Both the position numbers and the translations under genes were made by a program. Below the pieces are notes generated by a model, which saw only the letters and a list, made by a program, of their open reading frames with translations, searched no databases and was not told where the DNA came from. Below are positions 25,401 to 34,422 of a stretch of DNA of 64,000 bases, one piece after another; position 1 is the first letter of the stretch, and every line of letters starts with the position of its first letter. Origin of the DNA: Juglans regia (Eukaryota > Streptophyta > Magnoliopsida > Fagales > Juglandaceae). The stretch covers positions 28,647,773-28,711,772 of the forward strand of contig NC_049916.1 in the NCBI RefSeq assembly GCF_001411555.2, given 5' to 3'.

Positions 25401-28400
25401 TTACATTGTGAGGTGGCTAGGATCATGTGGGATGATTTTTTTGTGGGAATTGGATTGTCATGGGTCATGCCTCTTAGACTGATGGATTTCCTAGCAAGCT
25501 GGAGAGGTCTGAGGTAACTGCAGCAATCTGGAGAATGGTTCTTATATGTATGTGTGTTGGTGTATGTGGTTGGAGAGAAATGATAGAAGCTTCGAAGATC
25601 ACGAGAGAACAATGTAGGAGCTTAAAGTTTTCTTTTTAAATCATTGTTCTTATGGGCGAGGGCCATTGTTTGTAATGGACTAAAATGTCCATGATTTTTT
25701 TCTTTCGGTTGTAAACTCTAATTAAGTACTTCTCATGTATACTCTCTGGGTATTTGGGCTTTGCCTACTTTTATGAATAAAACTTTTTGATTACCTATAT
25801 TAAAAAATAAAATATTTCCCACACTTGCTGAATTAAATTATAAAACTGAAATTTTCACCTGGGACATCCATACTATTTATTATCTTTCTGAGGCTAATTT
25901 TTTCCTTGGCTCTGAAATCATAGAGGAGAAGTACTGTAGTGAAAGATGAATATTGTTGATTATCTGACTTTATGCTTCTGCATATCCATAAACCTTAACT
26001 CTTCCCCTCCCTGCCCCCAACATCCATCCAGCAGGCACATTTTTCCTTCTTCTTATCATACCCACGTAATCTATTTTCAATTTCAATTATTTCTTTACCT
26101 GTAATTGTCAGTCTTCTTCAGCATCTTAATCGATGAGAGGTAAGTCGTATGGAGAAAAGGATCAACAAGTAATGCTGAGATGTGATAGAAATACACCTGG
26201 AGCTTTGAATTTTGATGCATACATGTTTCAAATATGCCCTCATTTTGGAATATTTTTCTTTTCGACAGGGCGTAAAGAATCTATGGTTGAGCAAAAGATG
26301 TCCAATAGGTTCAATAATTAGTTTCACACCCATATCTTAAGCTTACTACAGGCTGTCTCTTGGATTTTGGAGTTTCTTGATTGAGGATTCCATTTCAATA
26401 TCTTGGTGTTTGTGACTGTTGCTTAAATATATGCTTAGAAGAAAAAACTGGGGAACCTTGCCATTTGGTTTCTTACTACCACTCCAACTTGCGAAAGGAA
26501 TGATTTGATAGACACAATAGGAAGAAGTTAAAACTTGGTCAAATATGCAAAATGTATAAATGATCTGCAATTTGCATATGTTCCAGAATAGTTAATGATT
26601 GGATGCTGATACTCTACCATGATAAAATATATGCTGTAGTTGGAAGTGGAAATTTGTTTAAACTTGAAAATCTAGTGTGAATATTAGAAGACAGATGATA
26701 ACTTGCCTGACGTTCCAAAATTGGTAATTTTTTAGGGTTAGTAGAAAAGACTATGTATCCATGCAATTAGTGGAAGCGATTATCAGACCTAGCTGCTGCA
26801 CTACCTTGCATGTCTCATGGTAGGTCGCAAAGACGTCAATGAGCATGGCAGGTTTCAACCACACACTAGTAAGATTATATCTGAGAGTATGTATTATATT
26901 TCCCCCTTCTCAATTTTTGAGCCATCTTCTGATTTTGGTAAAAAAGAAGAAACACCCCAAACTACAACCTCATTCTCAAATATACATTCAAACTGTGACT
27001 TGCAACAATTCACCCTCTAAAATACAAATATTTTTACAAGTTTGTCTCCTGGTCAGTAGTGATTGAGAAATATTGGCGCTAAGAATTTAACCAGAAAAAT
27101 GACTAGGCCCTATTAGTATCGCTTGTTATAGTTTTGGTCTGTTCTAAATTTTCTTATCCTTTCTTCTGTTGGGTGATTTTGCCCTAGTTATTGTTTTCCT
27201 CCTTTCTAATCAGTTACTTTCTATCGTAGCCCTTTATACTTGAGTTGCACCTTTTTGCTATTAATGAAATTTGAATTACTTATGAAAACATTTTGCTGGG
27301 TCAGATGGGAGAATGAAATTGAAGGTTAAATGACATCGGTGCCCTCATTTATAATATAATTAATGTATTTGCCCTCTATTAAAAGGGCCTGACTTTCCGT
27401 GAATCCTCTTGAAAGGAGTGGTGCCTTCAGGAATGGATTGGATAAAGCATCTGAGTTCACGGATTTGTCTGCATGGGATCCACAGCTATGGCTCCCATGG
27501 CCACCATGGGGGGATGAGTTGTAATGGGTCACCATTTTCTTTTAAATTTTTGTTAAGTGGAGGGCAACTGTATGGTTTTATTATAGTTGGGGGGTAATAT
27601 CGTCTAATTCAATGTTCCAATCTAACCTGGGGGCAGTTGGTAACAATTGTTTTTTGAGGTGAGTTAACAAGTCATAGTTTGGAGGTGTACTGATTTCTTT
27701 TCTCATTCCAAAATATGACTGTCAAGGTTACAGAATGTTTTAAGACTTGTAAATTGTTTTTTTTAGGTTCTTAAAGATGGTTGGCTGAATGGAGCGGCTG
27801 TACTTGGTGTTCCTGTAAAAGCTACGATAAAAGAGGTATCGATTAATTGTTGAGAGTCACTGAAATATCTCTATAGGTTGCCTCTGAGCCCTTTTCTTTT
27901 TTGTCTTTTCCCAGTCCACTACTTATCTAAAATAAGAATTCAAGTTGAAAAACAACTATTATAGGCCTTTAAACGGTTAGAACAAAGTCATCAATTTGAC
28001 CTGGTGAATAGTGAGACGTCTTTTCATAACTTTTGTGCAGGCCAATAGCCAATCCTTTGTTGTCAGAACTCTGGACAGGAAAAAGCTTTGGGAAATGCAG
28101 ACTCCACAGGTTTAATTTTGATATCATGTAGATGTTTTATAATTGTGTCAAGTGTAAATGAATGCTATGGATGTTTCTGGGTGAATAGGTTGAATAATAA
28201 CATTGCTCCCTTATCAATCTCTTTTCACAGGTCATTAAACCCGACTTGCTTAATAAAGGTTTTGAGCTAGTAAATAGGTACTGAAGAGCTACCTTTTATC
28301 ATCATTCTTACTTTTCTATTGGTGGGAATGTACTTAATAGCTCACGTTTCATATTTCATGCACTATTTGACATAAATCTAATCTTACCTCTTCATTAGTG

Positions 28401-29557
28401 ATAATACAAAAGATGCTGCAGTTCATGTTGATCCATCCACTTGCAGTTTTATTGGGAAATGCAAATTAGTTTGTAATATTGTGATACCCCATATGATAAG
28501 GATAATGGTAAGTGGCGTATAGGATCCCATATTGCTTGGGAAGGAGAAGTTCTTGTTCTTTATAAAGTTCCAATGAGGCTTCAATTGTATCATTGACTAG
28601 TCCTTTTGGAGTATAGGTCATGTGGTTTGGGTCTTCCATTGGGACATTATAAATGGTATCATAGCCTATCCCAATCAGAAATGTAGGATTTGAGCCGTGC
28701 CACCTATAACAGACTAGCCCAATGAGGACGTCAGGTATTTAAGGGGGGTAGATTGTGATACCACATATGATAAGGATAATGGTAGATGGTGTATGAGATC
28801 CCACATTGCCTGGGAAGGAAAAATTATTGCTCTTCATAAGGTTCCAATAGAGCTCAATTGTATTATTGACTTGTCCTTTTGAAGTATAGGCCATGTAGTT
28901 TGGGTCTTGTATTGGGGCGTTACAATAGTCGAGAGTCATGAAGGATCTTGATGTTCGAATGGAGTCCTATGGTGTTTCAGGTCATAGAAACAACAGATCA
29001 TCAGTAGCATTGTTGTACATATAAACCACAAATATATACTAGTTAGTAAGAAACTATAGCCGTTACTAACTAGTCAGTGCATACAATCCAGTAAATATGG
29101 CTACTTATATCCTCATCTCAATACCTCTTTTTTGTGCCCATGCAATGCATGCTTCTTGGTTTAGAACATCTCTTTCTTCAAGAACAACCTTGGGTGAGGA
29201 ATTTGTGGGCTGTAATTGTTCTCTCTTCAAAATCTACATGTAATTGTACATCTCGACAGAGGAGGACTTGAAGTCACTGATGACGTATCTATTGTGGAGC
29301 ACCTCAAGCATCCTGTATATATTACCGAAGGATCTTATACCAACATCAAGGTACTGAAACTTAAAATGCTCTATGATATCATTCTTTGAAAGTGATTTAT
29401 CAAAAGATTTGGTAAATAGTTTGAGTTATGGAGCAAGAAGGCAATCTAATCTGTCAGGATTGTAAATCAACTGGCTGAGACTGTTTTGCAGGTCACAACC
29501 CCAGATGATTTATTGCTTGCGGAGAGAATAATGAGTTTGAGCACTGGAGATGGCTAG
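8234..29557 (+). CDS. ISPD: 2-C-methyl-D-erythritol 4-phosphate cytidylyltransferase, plastid
   Basis: Third enzyme of the plastid MEP isoprenoid pathway: it joins MEP and CTP to make CDP-ME. Exons read: 8234-8396 (end uncertain), 8525-8607, 8702-8773, 9839-9894, 16354-16433, 16597-16679, 23340-23417, 27767-27835, 28041-28109, 28231-28277, 29260-29350, 29492-29557. Phases join and GT-AG sites fit from exon 2 onward. The product is about 318 aa; Arabidopsis is about 302. Motifs in order: a Ser-rich, acid-poor N-terminus (transit peptide); CTP-binding [41 protein letters not shown] block; [87 protein letters not shown]; stop TAG. All catalytic blocks are present, so it is probably functional. 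Introns 4 (6.5 kb), 6 (6.7 kb) and 7 (4.3 kb) are swollen by retrotransposons. The ATG at 8234 is preferred because it opens the transit-like frame. Confidence 0.93.
8774..9838 (+). other. ISPD intron 3, no element recognised
   Basis: AT-rich intron with a GTGAGT donor at 8774 and a TAG acceptor at 9838. I see no transposon domain or RNA gene; a short T-rich tract lies near 9350-9375. Confidence 0.6.
10330..10560 (-). pseudogene. hAT-type transposase C-terminal (dimerisation) fragment
   Basis: The minus-strand frame contains [20 protein letters not shown], then [16 protein letters not shown]. This resembles the C-terminal dimerisation region of hAT or MYM-type transposase-like proteins (family pattern LPVSxATxERxFSxMKxVK.LRN.M...L). 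It is an isolated piece in ISPD intron 4; the catalytic part and terminal repeats were not found. Confidence 0.6.
11252..11794 (-). pseudogene. LINE ORF2 C-terminal zinc-binding RT domain (zf-RVT)
   Basis: An uninterrupted 180-residue frame with the zf-RVT signature: [44 protein letters not shown], then [18 protein letters not shown] (Cys-Cys...His-His-Cys) and LWNEMIG. The LINE 3' tail follows. Confidence 0.85.
12229..13465 (-). pseudogene. LINE reverse-transcriptase remnant
   Basis: Minus-strand pieces: 13465-13103 (pre-RT linker with [20 protein letters not shown]), 12988-12683 ([40 protein letters not shown]) and 12594-12229 ([43 protein letters not shown]). The catalytic FADD is intact, but frameshifts near 12680-12700 and 13020-13100 break the protein. 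Confidence 0.85.
13587..14126 (-). pseudogene. LINE AP-endonuclease remnant
   Basis: The minus frame 14126-13914 gives [15 protein letters not shown] and [20 protein letters not shown], and 13826-13587 gives [19 protein letters not shown] and [20 protein letters not shown]. Together these match the second half of plant LINE endonucleases. The start and the active-site N/E blocks are degraded. Confidence 0.7.
14303..15936 (-). pseudogene. LINE ORF1-like region
   Basis: The upstream part of the antisense LINE. The frame 15936-15637 carries a basic stretch with [19 protein letters not shown], typical of an ORF1 N-terminal domain in some plant LINEs. The frame 14836-14303 is acidic and then basic near its end ([18 protein letters not shown]). 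The region between (14840-15630) is proline-rich and GC-rich with no continuous frame. The zinc knuckle was not found. Confidence 0.5.
16436..16488 (+). repeat. (CT)n microsatellite next to the ISPD exon 5 donor
   Basis: About 26 CT units beginning two bases after the GT donor that follows exon 5 (exon end 16433). The first intron bases are therefore GTTCTCTC, a poor match to the usual GTAAGT. Confidence 0.9.
17055..18680 (-). mobile_element. 5'-truncated antisense LINE with 14-bp target duplication
   Basis: Lies in ISPD intron 6. TTGCTGAATGATTT occurs at 17041-17054 and 18681-18694, a 14-bp target duplication, with a poly-T tail at its left end. Minus-strand coding remnants: RT end (18550-18191: [29 protein letters not shown]), the region at 18194-17858 ([24 protein letters not shown]) and zf-RVT (17593-17216: [31 protein letters not shown]). 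It lacks endonuclease and ORF1 and is inactive. Confidence 0.9.
18722..19124 (+). mobile_element. Divergent TRIM (miniature LTR retrotransposon)
   Basis: Two related direct repeats of about 145-160 bases (18722-18864 and 18966-19124) begin TGT and end TTACA. They flank a roughly 100-base interior that starts with TGGTATTAGAGCT, an initiator-tRNA-Met-like primer-binding site, and ends in the purine-rich ctaaaaggagagac. There is no coding capacity. The target duplication is no longer visible. Confidence 0.7.
19125..20202 (+). other. ISPD intron 6 sequence without recognised features
   Basis: AT-rich single-copy-looking intron. I see no transposon ends, RNA gene or coding similarity. Confidence 0.5.
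20203..20815 (+). repeat. Tandem duplication of a ~300-bp intron segment
   Basis: Copy 1 (about 20203-20500) and copy 2 (about 20503-20815) share landmarks in order: cagtttaaa-atgaactgat, ctcatttgtgct, atgatgcatgattatgt, ctgcaaggaatcaacttta, acagccatgatataacact, aaatttaattgctcatt and gagaggcattc. Copy 2 has a longer A run and an extra T or two, so divergence is low. Confidence 0.85.
20816..22411 (+). mobile_element. Composite of LINE RT/zf-RVT fragments, sense orientation
   Basis: In ISPD intron 6. The left part has a short zf-RVT downstream motif ([10 protein letters not shown] near 20823), then [11 protein letters not shown] and [20 protein letters not shown] (near 21120). The FW-D-WCG block then recurs in 21505-22095 ([18 protein letters not shown]), followed by [37 protein letters not shown] and [18 protein letters not shown]. 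The same domain twice means two partial copies are joined, at about 21435. It ends with an AATAAAG-containing 3' tail and A-rich run at about 22390-22420. Confidence 0.8.
22412..23052 (+). mobile_element. 5'-truncated LINE 3' end, sense orientation
   Basis: Starts just after the A-rich tail of the previous fragment and repeats the zf-RVT region in decayed form ([20 protein letters not shown] with a stop after it, [19 protein letters not shown]). It ends in its own poly-A at about 23043-23052 after 'attaataaatctcttat'. Confidence 0.8.
23053..23320 (+). mobile_element. Third 5'-truncated LINE 3' end, sense orientation
   Basis: About 265 bases repeating only the last part of the same LINE family ([24 protein letters not shown], then 'tcatatattttggctcttgcc' and 'gatcaataaaattttgttt'). 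It ends in an A/T tail within 20 bases of the ISPD exon 7 acceptor at 23339. Confidence 0.7.
23622..23702 (-). mobile_element. LINE 3'-tail-only insertion (~80 bp)
   Basis: A poly-T run followed by only the last ~60 bases of the LINE 3' end (antisense: tattgagacaagtaaattag, gcatagcccaagtata). The poly-T of the next, longer LINE follows at once. It appears to be an ultra-short LINE insertion beside or inside the tail of the next one. Confidence 0.65.
23703..25175 (-). mobile_element. Antisense LINE fragment interrupted by a TRIM
   Basis: In ISPD intron 7. Poly-T at 23703 marks the 3' end. The zf-RVT region is split at about 24099 and 24551 by a TRIM; LINE sequence on both sides matches the 17216-17593 copy in order. 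RT-proximal sequence follows (25169-24963: [26 protein letters not shown]). It stops at about 25175, where a plus-strand LINE fragment begins. Confidence 0.8.
24099..24551 (+). mobile_element. TRIM element nested in LINE
   Basis: Direct repeats at about 24099-24269 and 24372-24551 (tgtgatac-c-atatgataagg ... gttgca/gttaca). Between them is a TGGTATCAAAGCC primer-binding site and a purine tract (aaggagggtaga) just before the right repeat. It is non-coding, about 450 bases, and closely related to the copy at 28480. Confidence 0.85.
25176..25812 (+). mobile_element. 5'-truncated LINE 3' end, head-to-head with the previous LINE
   Basis: Plus-strand zf-RVT remnant ([33 protein letters not shown], then stops and frameshifts), followed by 'tgtatactctctgggtattt', 'gaataaaactttttgattac' and an A-rich tail near 25801-25812. 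Its 5' end abuts the minus-strand fragment ending at 25175, giving an inverted arrangement with a poly-A tail at each outer end. Confidence 0.8.
26938..27708. mobile_element. Candidate MITE or DNA-transposon remnant in ISPD intron 7
   Basis: The ends are imperfect inverted repeats: 'aagaagaaacaccccaaac' near 26946 versus the complement of 'gtttggaggtgtactgattt' near 27677, with related CCCTC/GAGGG blocks inside. No transposase and no clean target duplication was found, so this is tentative. Confidence 0.35.
28480..28924 (+). mobile_element. TRIM element in ISPD intron 10
   Basis: Two 171-base direct repeats (28480-28650 and 28754-28924) flank a roughly 100-base interior with a TGGTATCATAGCC primer-binding site at 28654 and a purine tract (ttaaggggggtagat) before the right repeat. 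It is non-coding. It shares nearly all landmarks with the TRIM at 24099-24551. Confidence 0.88.
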
Positions 29558-29984
29558 ACTATATGGGCTTAATTTGTGTATCATATTGTTGTAGAAATGG
29601 CATTTTCTTTTAATAATTTTGAAAATTGTTGGAGTGAAAGAATTTCTTGACTTGAGAAAAATCCCCGTTCTACCCCAGGATTGCATAAAAAAAACGCCTC
29701 ATCTTGAAGGCAGTCCAATACCACTACGAAAACTCCCCTTTGTGAATTCCGGGTTTGTTTCATACTCCGAACGCAGAATGTCTATTGCGTATGTCGACAT
29801 TTTTTTTCCCTTGTCCTTGAGGTGTTGATTGCGTGGGTAGGCTGAGAGGATTTAGCATAGCATGCAAATAAAAGGAATTTTCTTTTTTATCTTTCCTAAA
29901 TATAAAGCAAGTTGAGCAAACATGGCAGACCTTCCCAGGGAAGGACTCCGAATCTAGCCCTGTGGGAAATAAGGTTTCTTGGGA
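29558..29984 (+). other. ISPD 3' flank
   Basis: Follows the ISPD stop. A T/A-rich stretch right after the stop (29580-29630) is a plausible 3' UTR, but no clear polyadenylation signal can be assigned. No further gene is recognised; the minus-strand open frame over 29760-30047 has no recognisable motif. Confidence 0.4.
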
Positions 29985-30215
29985 GAACATATGTCTTCCT
30001 CTAAAGAAAAGTGGCCCTCGCATCAAGGACTTGGAGAGCTGGAACAAAGCAACTATGCTTTGACATACATGGCATTTAAGTACCGATGAATGTCAATCCA
30101 TCGAGAGTTGCTGGGTAAGAAACTACCACATCAAGGGGAAGAACTTATGGGAGCTCAAAAACTCTGGCGATTGCTCTTGGACTTGGATAAAGTTGTTGAA
30201 GTTTAGACCACTCGT
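29985..30215 (+). pseudogene. LINE reverse-transcriptase C-terminal fragment
   Basis: Plus-strand residues WENICLPLKKSGPRIKDLES, WNKATML, then after a stop SCWVRNYHIKGKNLWELK and SGDCSWTWIKLLKFR match the post-RT region of plant LINE ORF2. A related minus-strand copy lies at about 34830-35120. Confidence 0.65.
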
Positions 30216-30339
30216 GCACGACAAAAATAAATGGCCACCTATGAAATCCATATTCGGTTCTATTTACGGCTTCTTTGTGCGTTATTAAGCATGCTAGTTG
30301 CTACATGTTTATTTTGTTAAGATGGTTTGAAGGATATTG

Positions 30340-30696
30340 TGTTAAGGGACCGATTGTAATAAAAAGCACGCAAGGAAAATGATGAGAAAAATGGATGATA
30401 GATTGGTTTTTCGAGGAAACAAAGACCTCCAAAGGGCTATTGCCTTGTGAATATTCTTTTCTGCATTTCTTCTAGAATGTTTTCGTATTACATAGCAAAG
30501 CATAACAGAAATGTAATGAAATGACTATAGTGCCCCTAATGTGATAATGGGCCCACCAATTAACAAACAGTAGTAAGGTCTATTACATTTCGGTGAGACT
30601 ACTAATTAAAAGGTCCAACAAAAGCCCAACCACAGCCCGTCCCACTTGGCCCGTGACAACAATTGAAACATAACTCTAAAATATAACTCTAACTTA
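30340..30696 (-). repeat. 3' LTR of the Gypsy remnant
   Basis: Starts TGTTAAGGGACCG and matches the repeat at 34423 along its length, including 'gaatattctttt', 'cttggcccgt' and 'acataactctaa'. The right end is approximate. Confidence 0.75.
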
Positions 30697-30936
30697 ACTA
30701 AGTAGTCGATCCTTCTTCACTTAAGATCATCCTTGAAGTCCCCTCGGAACCCTAGCTCTGCAACAACAAACTCCCCTTCAGAAGACCTTGCCCTCAAGGT
30801 CAGGGAATTGCTTCCGCAGTTGCTCAATTGGCACCTAGGTAGAGTTTTCCTCAGGCTCATCTTTCCATTTCACGAACATTTCTATTAGGGGCTTATTATT
30901 ATGTTTACTCATTCTTCGTTGTAAAATCCTCTATGG

Positions 30937-31640
30937 TTATGCACGATGTGCACTGTGATGATCCAAGGGTGGTAACACCATCGATGTGGCGGTGAAGGAC
31001 CCCAAGCAGTGTTTGAGACAAGACACATGGAACATCGAGTGTATCATGGACCTCGGCGGCAACTTTAGCCTATAGGCAACATCACCAATTCTCTGCAAAA
31101 CCTCGAAGGGGCCATAATATCTTAGAGCAAGTTTGGAGCTTGAGCGACGGGCCACACTTTGCTACTGGTATTGTTGAAGTAGGTATACCATATCTCCTAC
31201 CTTAAACTCTCTGGATGTGTGCTTGGTATCATACTATTTCTTCATGGAAGCTTGTGCCATGTGTAGATTTTTCTTCAAAATATCTAGAATTTCATCCTTG
31301 TCAGTTACAATAATGGATGACATCCCATGAAGTTTAAAAACACGTGAGATGAATACTTTAGCTACTATAATCACAGTGTAGGGATGGGAGAGACAGGAAG
31401 TGTGCATACTTAGTGAATCGATCTACTACCACCAACATGATTGAAAAAACCTTGGAAATAGGTAAGGACTTGATGAAGTCCATAGAAATATCAGTCTAGC
31501 TCCATGTGTGAATGGGTAATGGTTGAAAGAGGCCAGCAGGGTGCACATTTTCTGATTTACACTGTTGACAAGTAGGCACTCCTTGATATAGACCTTAAGG
31601 TCCCTTCTCATACTCAGGTTGCCTGGACAGCGCATCTGCT
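30937..31640 (-). pseudogene. Gypsy integrase remnant
   Basis: The minus strand near 31600-31400 reads KECLLVNSVNQKM, then in other frames PLPIHTWS and SIMLVVVDRFTKYAHF-type integrase core. The C-terminus at 31155-30937 reads SKLALRYYGPFEVLQRIGDV, then AYRLKLPPRSMIHSMFHVS. No chromodomain is recognisable. Confidence 0.7.
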
Positions 31641-31732
31641 GCTTTATTTTCCATTCCTTTTATATATTCAATTGAAAAATCATATCCTAACAACTTACTT
31701 AATCACTTTTGTTGGGTGGGTATGCCTATTTT

Positions 31733-32763
31733 TTATTCCAACAGAAATTTGAGGCTCTGCTGGTCTGTTCTTACTACAAAGGTTCTACCCAAAATATACA
31801 ACCTACATTTCTTTACAGCATACACTTGGGCAAATAACTCATTTTCATAAGTAGAAAGGTCTAAGGCCCTTCCTTTTAGAGCATGACCAAGATAAGCGGA
31901 TGGCCTGCCCTCTTGCATCAAAATAGCTCCAATTCCCACCTCGAAGAATCACACTCAATGAGGAAGGATTTAGAGAAATTAGGTAAGGCCAACACTGGAG
32001 GTTTAGTGACTGTTGTCTTCAACTCATCAAAAGCCTTAGAAGCTACTGCTATCCATTGGAAGTAGTTCTTTTTCAACAAGGCAGTGAGGGGGGCATCAAT
32101 TAACCAATAGTGCGTTATGAACTTCCTGTAATACCCTTAGGAACTTCCTGTAATACCTCGTGAGTCCTAAAAACTCGGACCTAAAGGAATTGGGCAGGGG
32201 CCAATTCAGCATGGCTTGAATCTTAGATGGGTCAGTTTTTACACCCTTAGCTGATACTAGGTGTCCCAAATACTCAATTTCTTTGCACCTAAACTTGCAC
32301 TTGCTTCTCTTGGCAAACAATGTGTGTGCTGCTAATGTTTCTAGCATCGTAGTGAGGTGGGTTCAATGCTCCTTAAGGGTCATATTGTAGATCAAGATAT
32401 TGTAAAAAAAAAAAAAATCACAAAACTCCTCAAATATGGTTGAAATATTTATGAGTTCCTAAAATGTGGCAGGAGTATTGGTTAGCCCAAACGACATGAC
32501 TAGGAACTCATAGTGGCCATTGTGAGTCATAAATGATGTCTTGGGTATATCTTCCCACTAACCCTTATATGATGGTATCCTGACCTTAGGTCCATTTTAG
32601 AGAAGATGATAGCTCCGTGTAGCTCATCAAGTAGTTCATCGATTACGGGCATAGGAAACTTATCTTTGATTGTCTGCTTGTTTAAGGCATGATAATCAAT
32701 ACACATTCTCCAACTCGCCTTTCTCACCAACAATGTAAGAGAGAAAAAGGGAAATTGGCTCAA
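31733..32763 (-). pseudogene. Gypsy reverse transcriptase and RNase H remnant
   Basis: [22 protein letters not shown] and [17 protein letters not shown] (32763-32527), then FAKRSKCKFRCKEIEYLGHL and VKTDPSKIQAMLNWPLP (32347-32096). RNase H: GIGAILMQEGRPSAYLGHAL, STYENELFAQVYAVKKCRLY and VVRTDQQSLKFLLE (31939-31733). Parts between these, including the YVDD box region, are disrupted. Confidence 0.8.
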
Positions 32764-32869
32764 TCTAATAACTCCAGTCGTTAGTAACTCATTGACTATC
32801 TTTTTTATTTCTGATTTATGATTAAAGGGGCACCTATAGAGTCAGACAGATAGGGAGCAGTGCCTTCCT

Positions 32870-33212
32870 AAAATATTTTTAATAATTTAATATATTATTT
32901 TTATATAGTAATTATATAAGTTAATGATATATTTTTCATCTAATTTATTATCATTGACCATATAATTTTTTTTTAATAAGTTAGTTACATAATACACATA
33001 ATGATTCACTTACTTTAATTTAGTAATTTAAATAAATTTTTATTAATTTATTTGAAAAAAAATAAAAAATAATTGGGTCGGACCGAACGGACCAACAACT
33101 ACCGGTCTGGTCCCTATGGATGTTTGGTCTGGTCCGGTCTGAAAAAAATGATGGACTTAAAATTTGGCCATCACCCCCCCTGGACCGGACCAAACCGATT
33201 TACACCCCTAAC
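32870..33212. mobile_element. hAT-MITE-like insertion in the Gypsy element (partial)
   Basis: An AT-rich stretch followed by CCGGT/GGTCCGG-rich sequence ending 'gatttacacccct'. It shares style and right end (TTACACCCCT) with the hAT-type element at 44538-45179. The left terminal repeat and target duplication were not found, so the boundary is approximate. Confidence 0.5.
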
Positions 33213-33344
33213 TAGAGGTACTAATGTTTCCACCTCCACTTGTCCTACTTCAGAAATTCGTAGGAGCATTCCCCCTCCTTTCCACCTTGGCTAACTGAGT
33301 AAGTTCACTCCCATCCAACCGCTTAGAATGATTGGGGTATAATC

Positions 33345-33926
33345 CCTTTGAGTATTGGCATTGGCTTAGCCAAATGCTAGTGCTCAGTCAAATATGACGA
33401 TTTTGTGATAAAAAAAAAAACGTTGGCATTGGATTAGCCAAGCAAAGGTCATCCGAATTTTTATCTACGGTCATTCTTTAAAGATGAAGTAAGCTGTAGC
33501 GGGGTTATTCGATTTTTAATAAATATTTGCAAGTCCACTTTTCTCCTTCCACTTCGTTTCTTTCCACGCATTTCTCCTCTCTCTTCCCTTCAGTTTATTT
33601 GCCCGCTTGAGTAGACTACCAAGTAGTTGTGATTTTATTTGATTATGAAAATAAAAAAAAAAATTAAAAAAAAAATGGAGAGTTGGAGATTATAAAAAAA
33701 AGTAGTCTACCAGGTAGTTGTGATTTTCTTTTATTTTATTTAGTGGGGAGAGTTAGAGATTATGAAAATAAAAATAAAAAAGTATTTAAAGAAATAAAAA
33801 AAAAATTGTATTAAAAAATATATTTAAAAAAATAATATTTTATTATTATAGAGAATGAGATGGCTAATCCAATGTAGAGTTTAAATTTTGAGTCATTTGG
33901 AGATAACTAATCCAATTAGAGTGCTC
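33345..33926. mobile_element. Candidate MITE nested in the Gypsy element
   Basis: Separates the RT part from the gag/protease part. Its ends carry 'gagtattggcattggctta' on the left and the complement of 'ctaatccaattagagtgctc' on the right (imperfect inverted repeat). The inside has a duplicated 'agtagtctaccaagtagttg' type segment (near 33617 and 33700) and long A-rich runs. No coding. Confidence 0.45.
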
Positions 33927-34360
33927 TTAAGAATGACAGTCCTACTTTCTCGGGTGAAGGTCATCGTGAGGGTCGCAAAATCCCACAAAACTGGACCCAA
34001 AGTCTTAAGCCATTGCATCCATAGAACAATATCACAACCCCCAAGGAGTAACAGAAAAAATTCTCATAGTTCTCGTGTTAGGTGACCCTGCAATAGCATG
34101 CAAAGATATTTCAGGTGCCTTACCAATAGTTACAGTTGTGTTTACCCTTTTCTCTTCTAGCTCCAAGTTCTCATCACCATCCTCCTCCACCTCACCTTCA
34201 TGGAAAAATTCTACCCCTTCCATGACATACAACCTGCCCTTTTACATTTGTGGTTGGGGTTCCACTTCTCTTCATAGTAATAACATAGCTCCTAATCACT
34301 CATTTCTTTCATTTCATTAGCACTAACCTTCTATATAGGAAAATAACCCTTAAGAGAGAA
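33927..34360 (-). pseudogene. Gypsy gag/protease remnant
   Basis: The minus frame 34232-34032 reads EDGDENLELEEKR, PEISLHAIAGSPNTRTMRIF; just downstream the minus strand reads WMQWLKTLGPVLWDFATLT. These are the acidic linker, the ISLHAI.G protease start and the LG..W...LGPV.WDF block of plant Gypsy polyproteins. The protease active-site DSG region is missing. Confidence 0.65.
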
Positions 34361-34422
34361 TCCTTTCGGAGCTGAAAACTCCTTTACCACAGTCCTAGCA
34401 ACCAACAGCTCTGATGCCAAAA

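Noticed and set aside
23703..25812. Twin-priming inversion of one LINE
   Set aside because: Twin priming leaves one poly-A tail; here both outer ends have their own tail, which favours two insertions.
29760..30047. A 95-residue minus-strand frame as a small gene downstream of ISPD
   Set aside because: It overlaps plus-strand LINE RT sequence and shows no motif.
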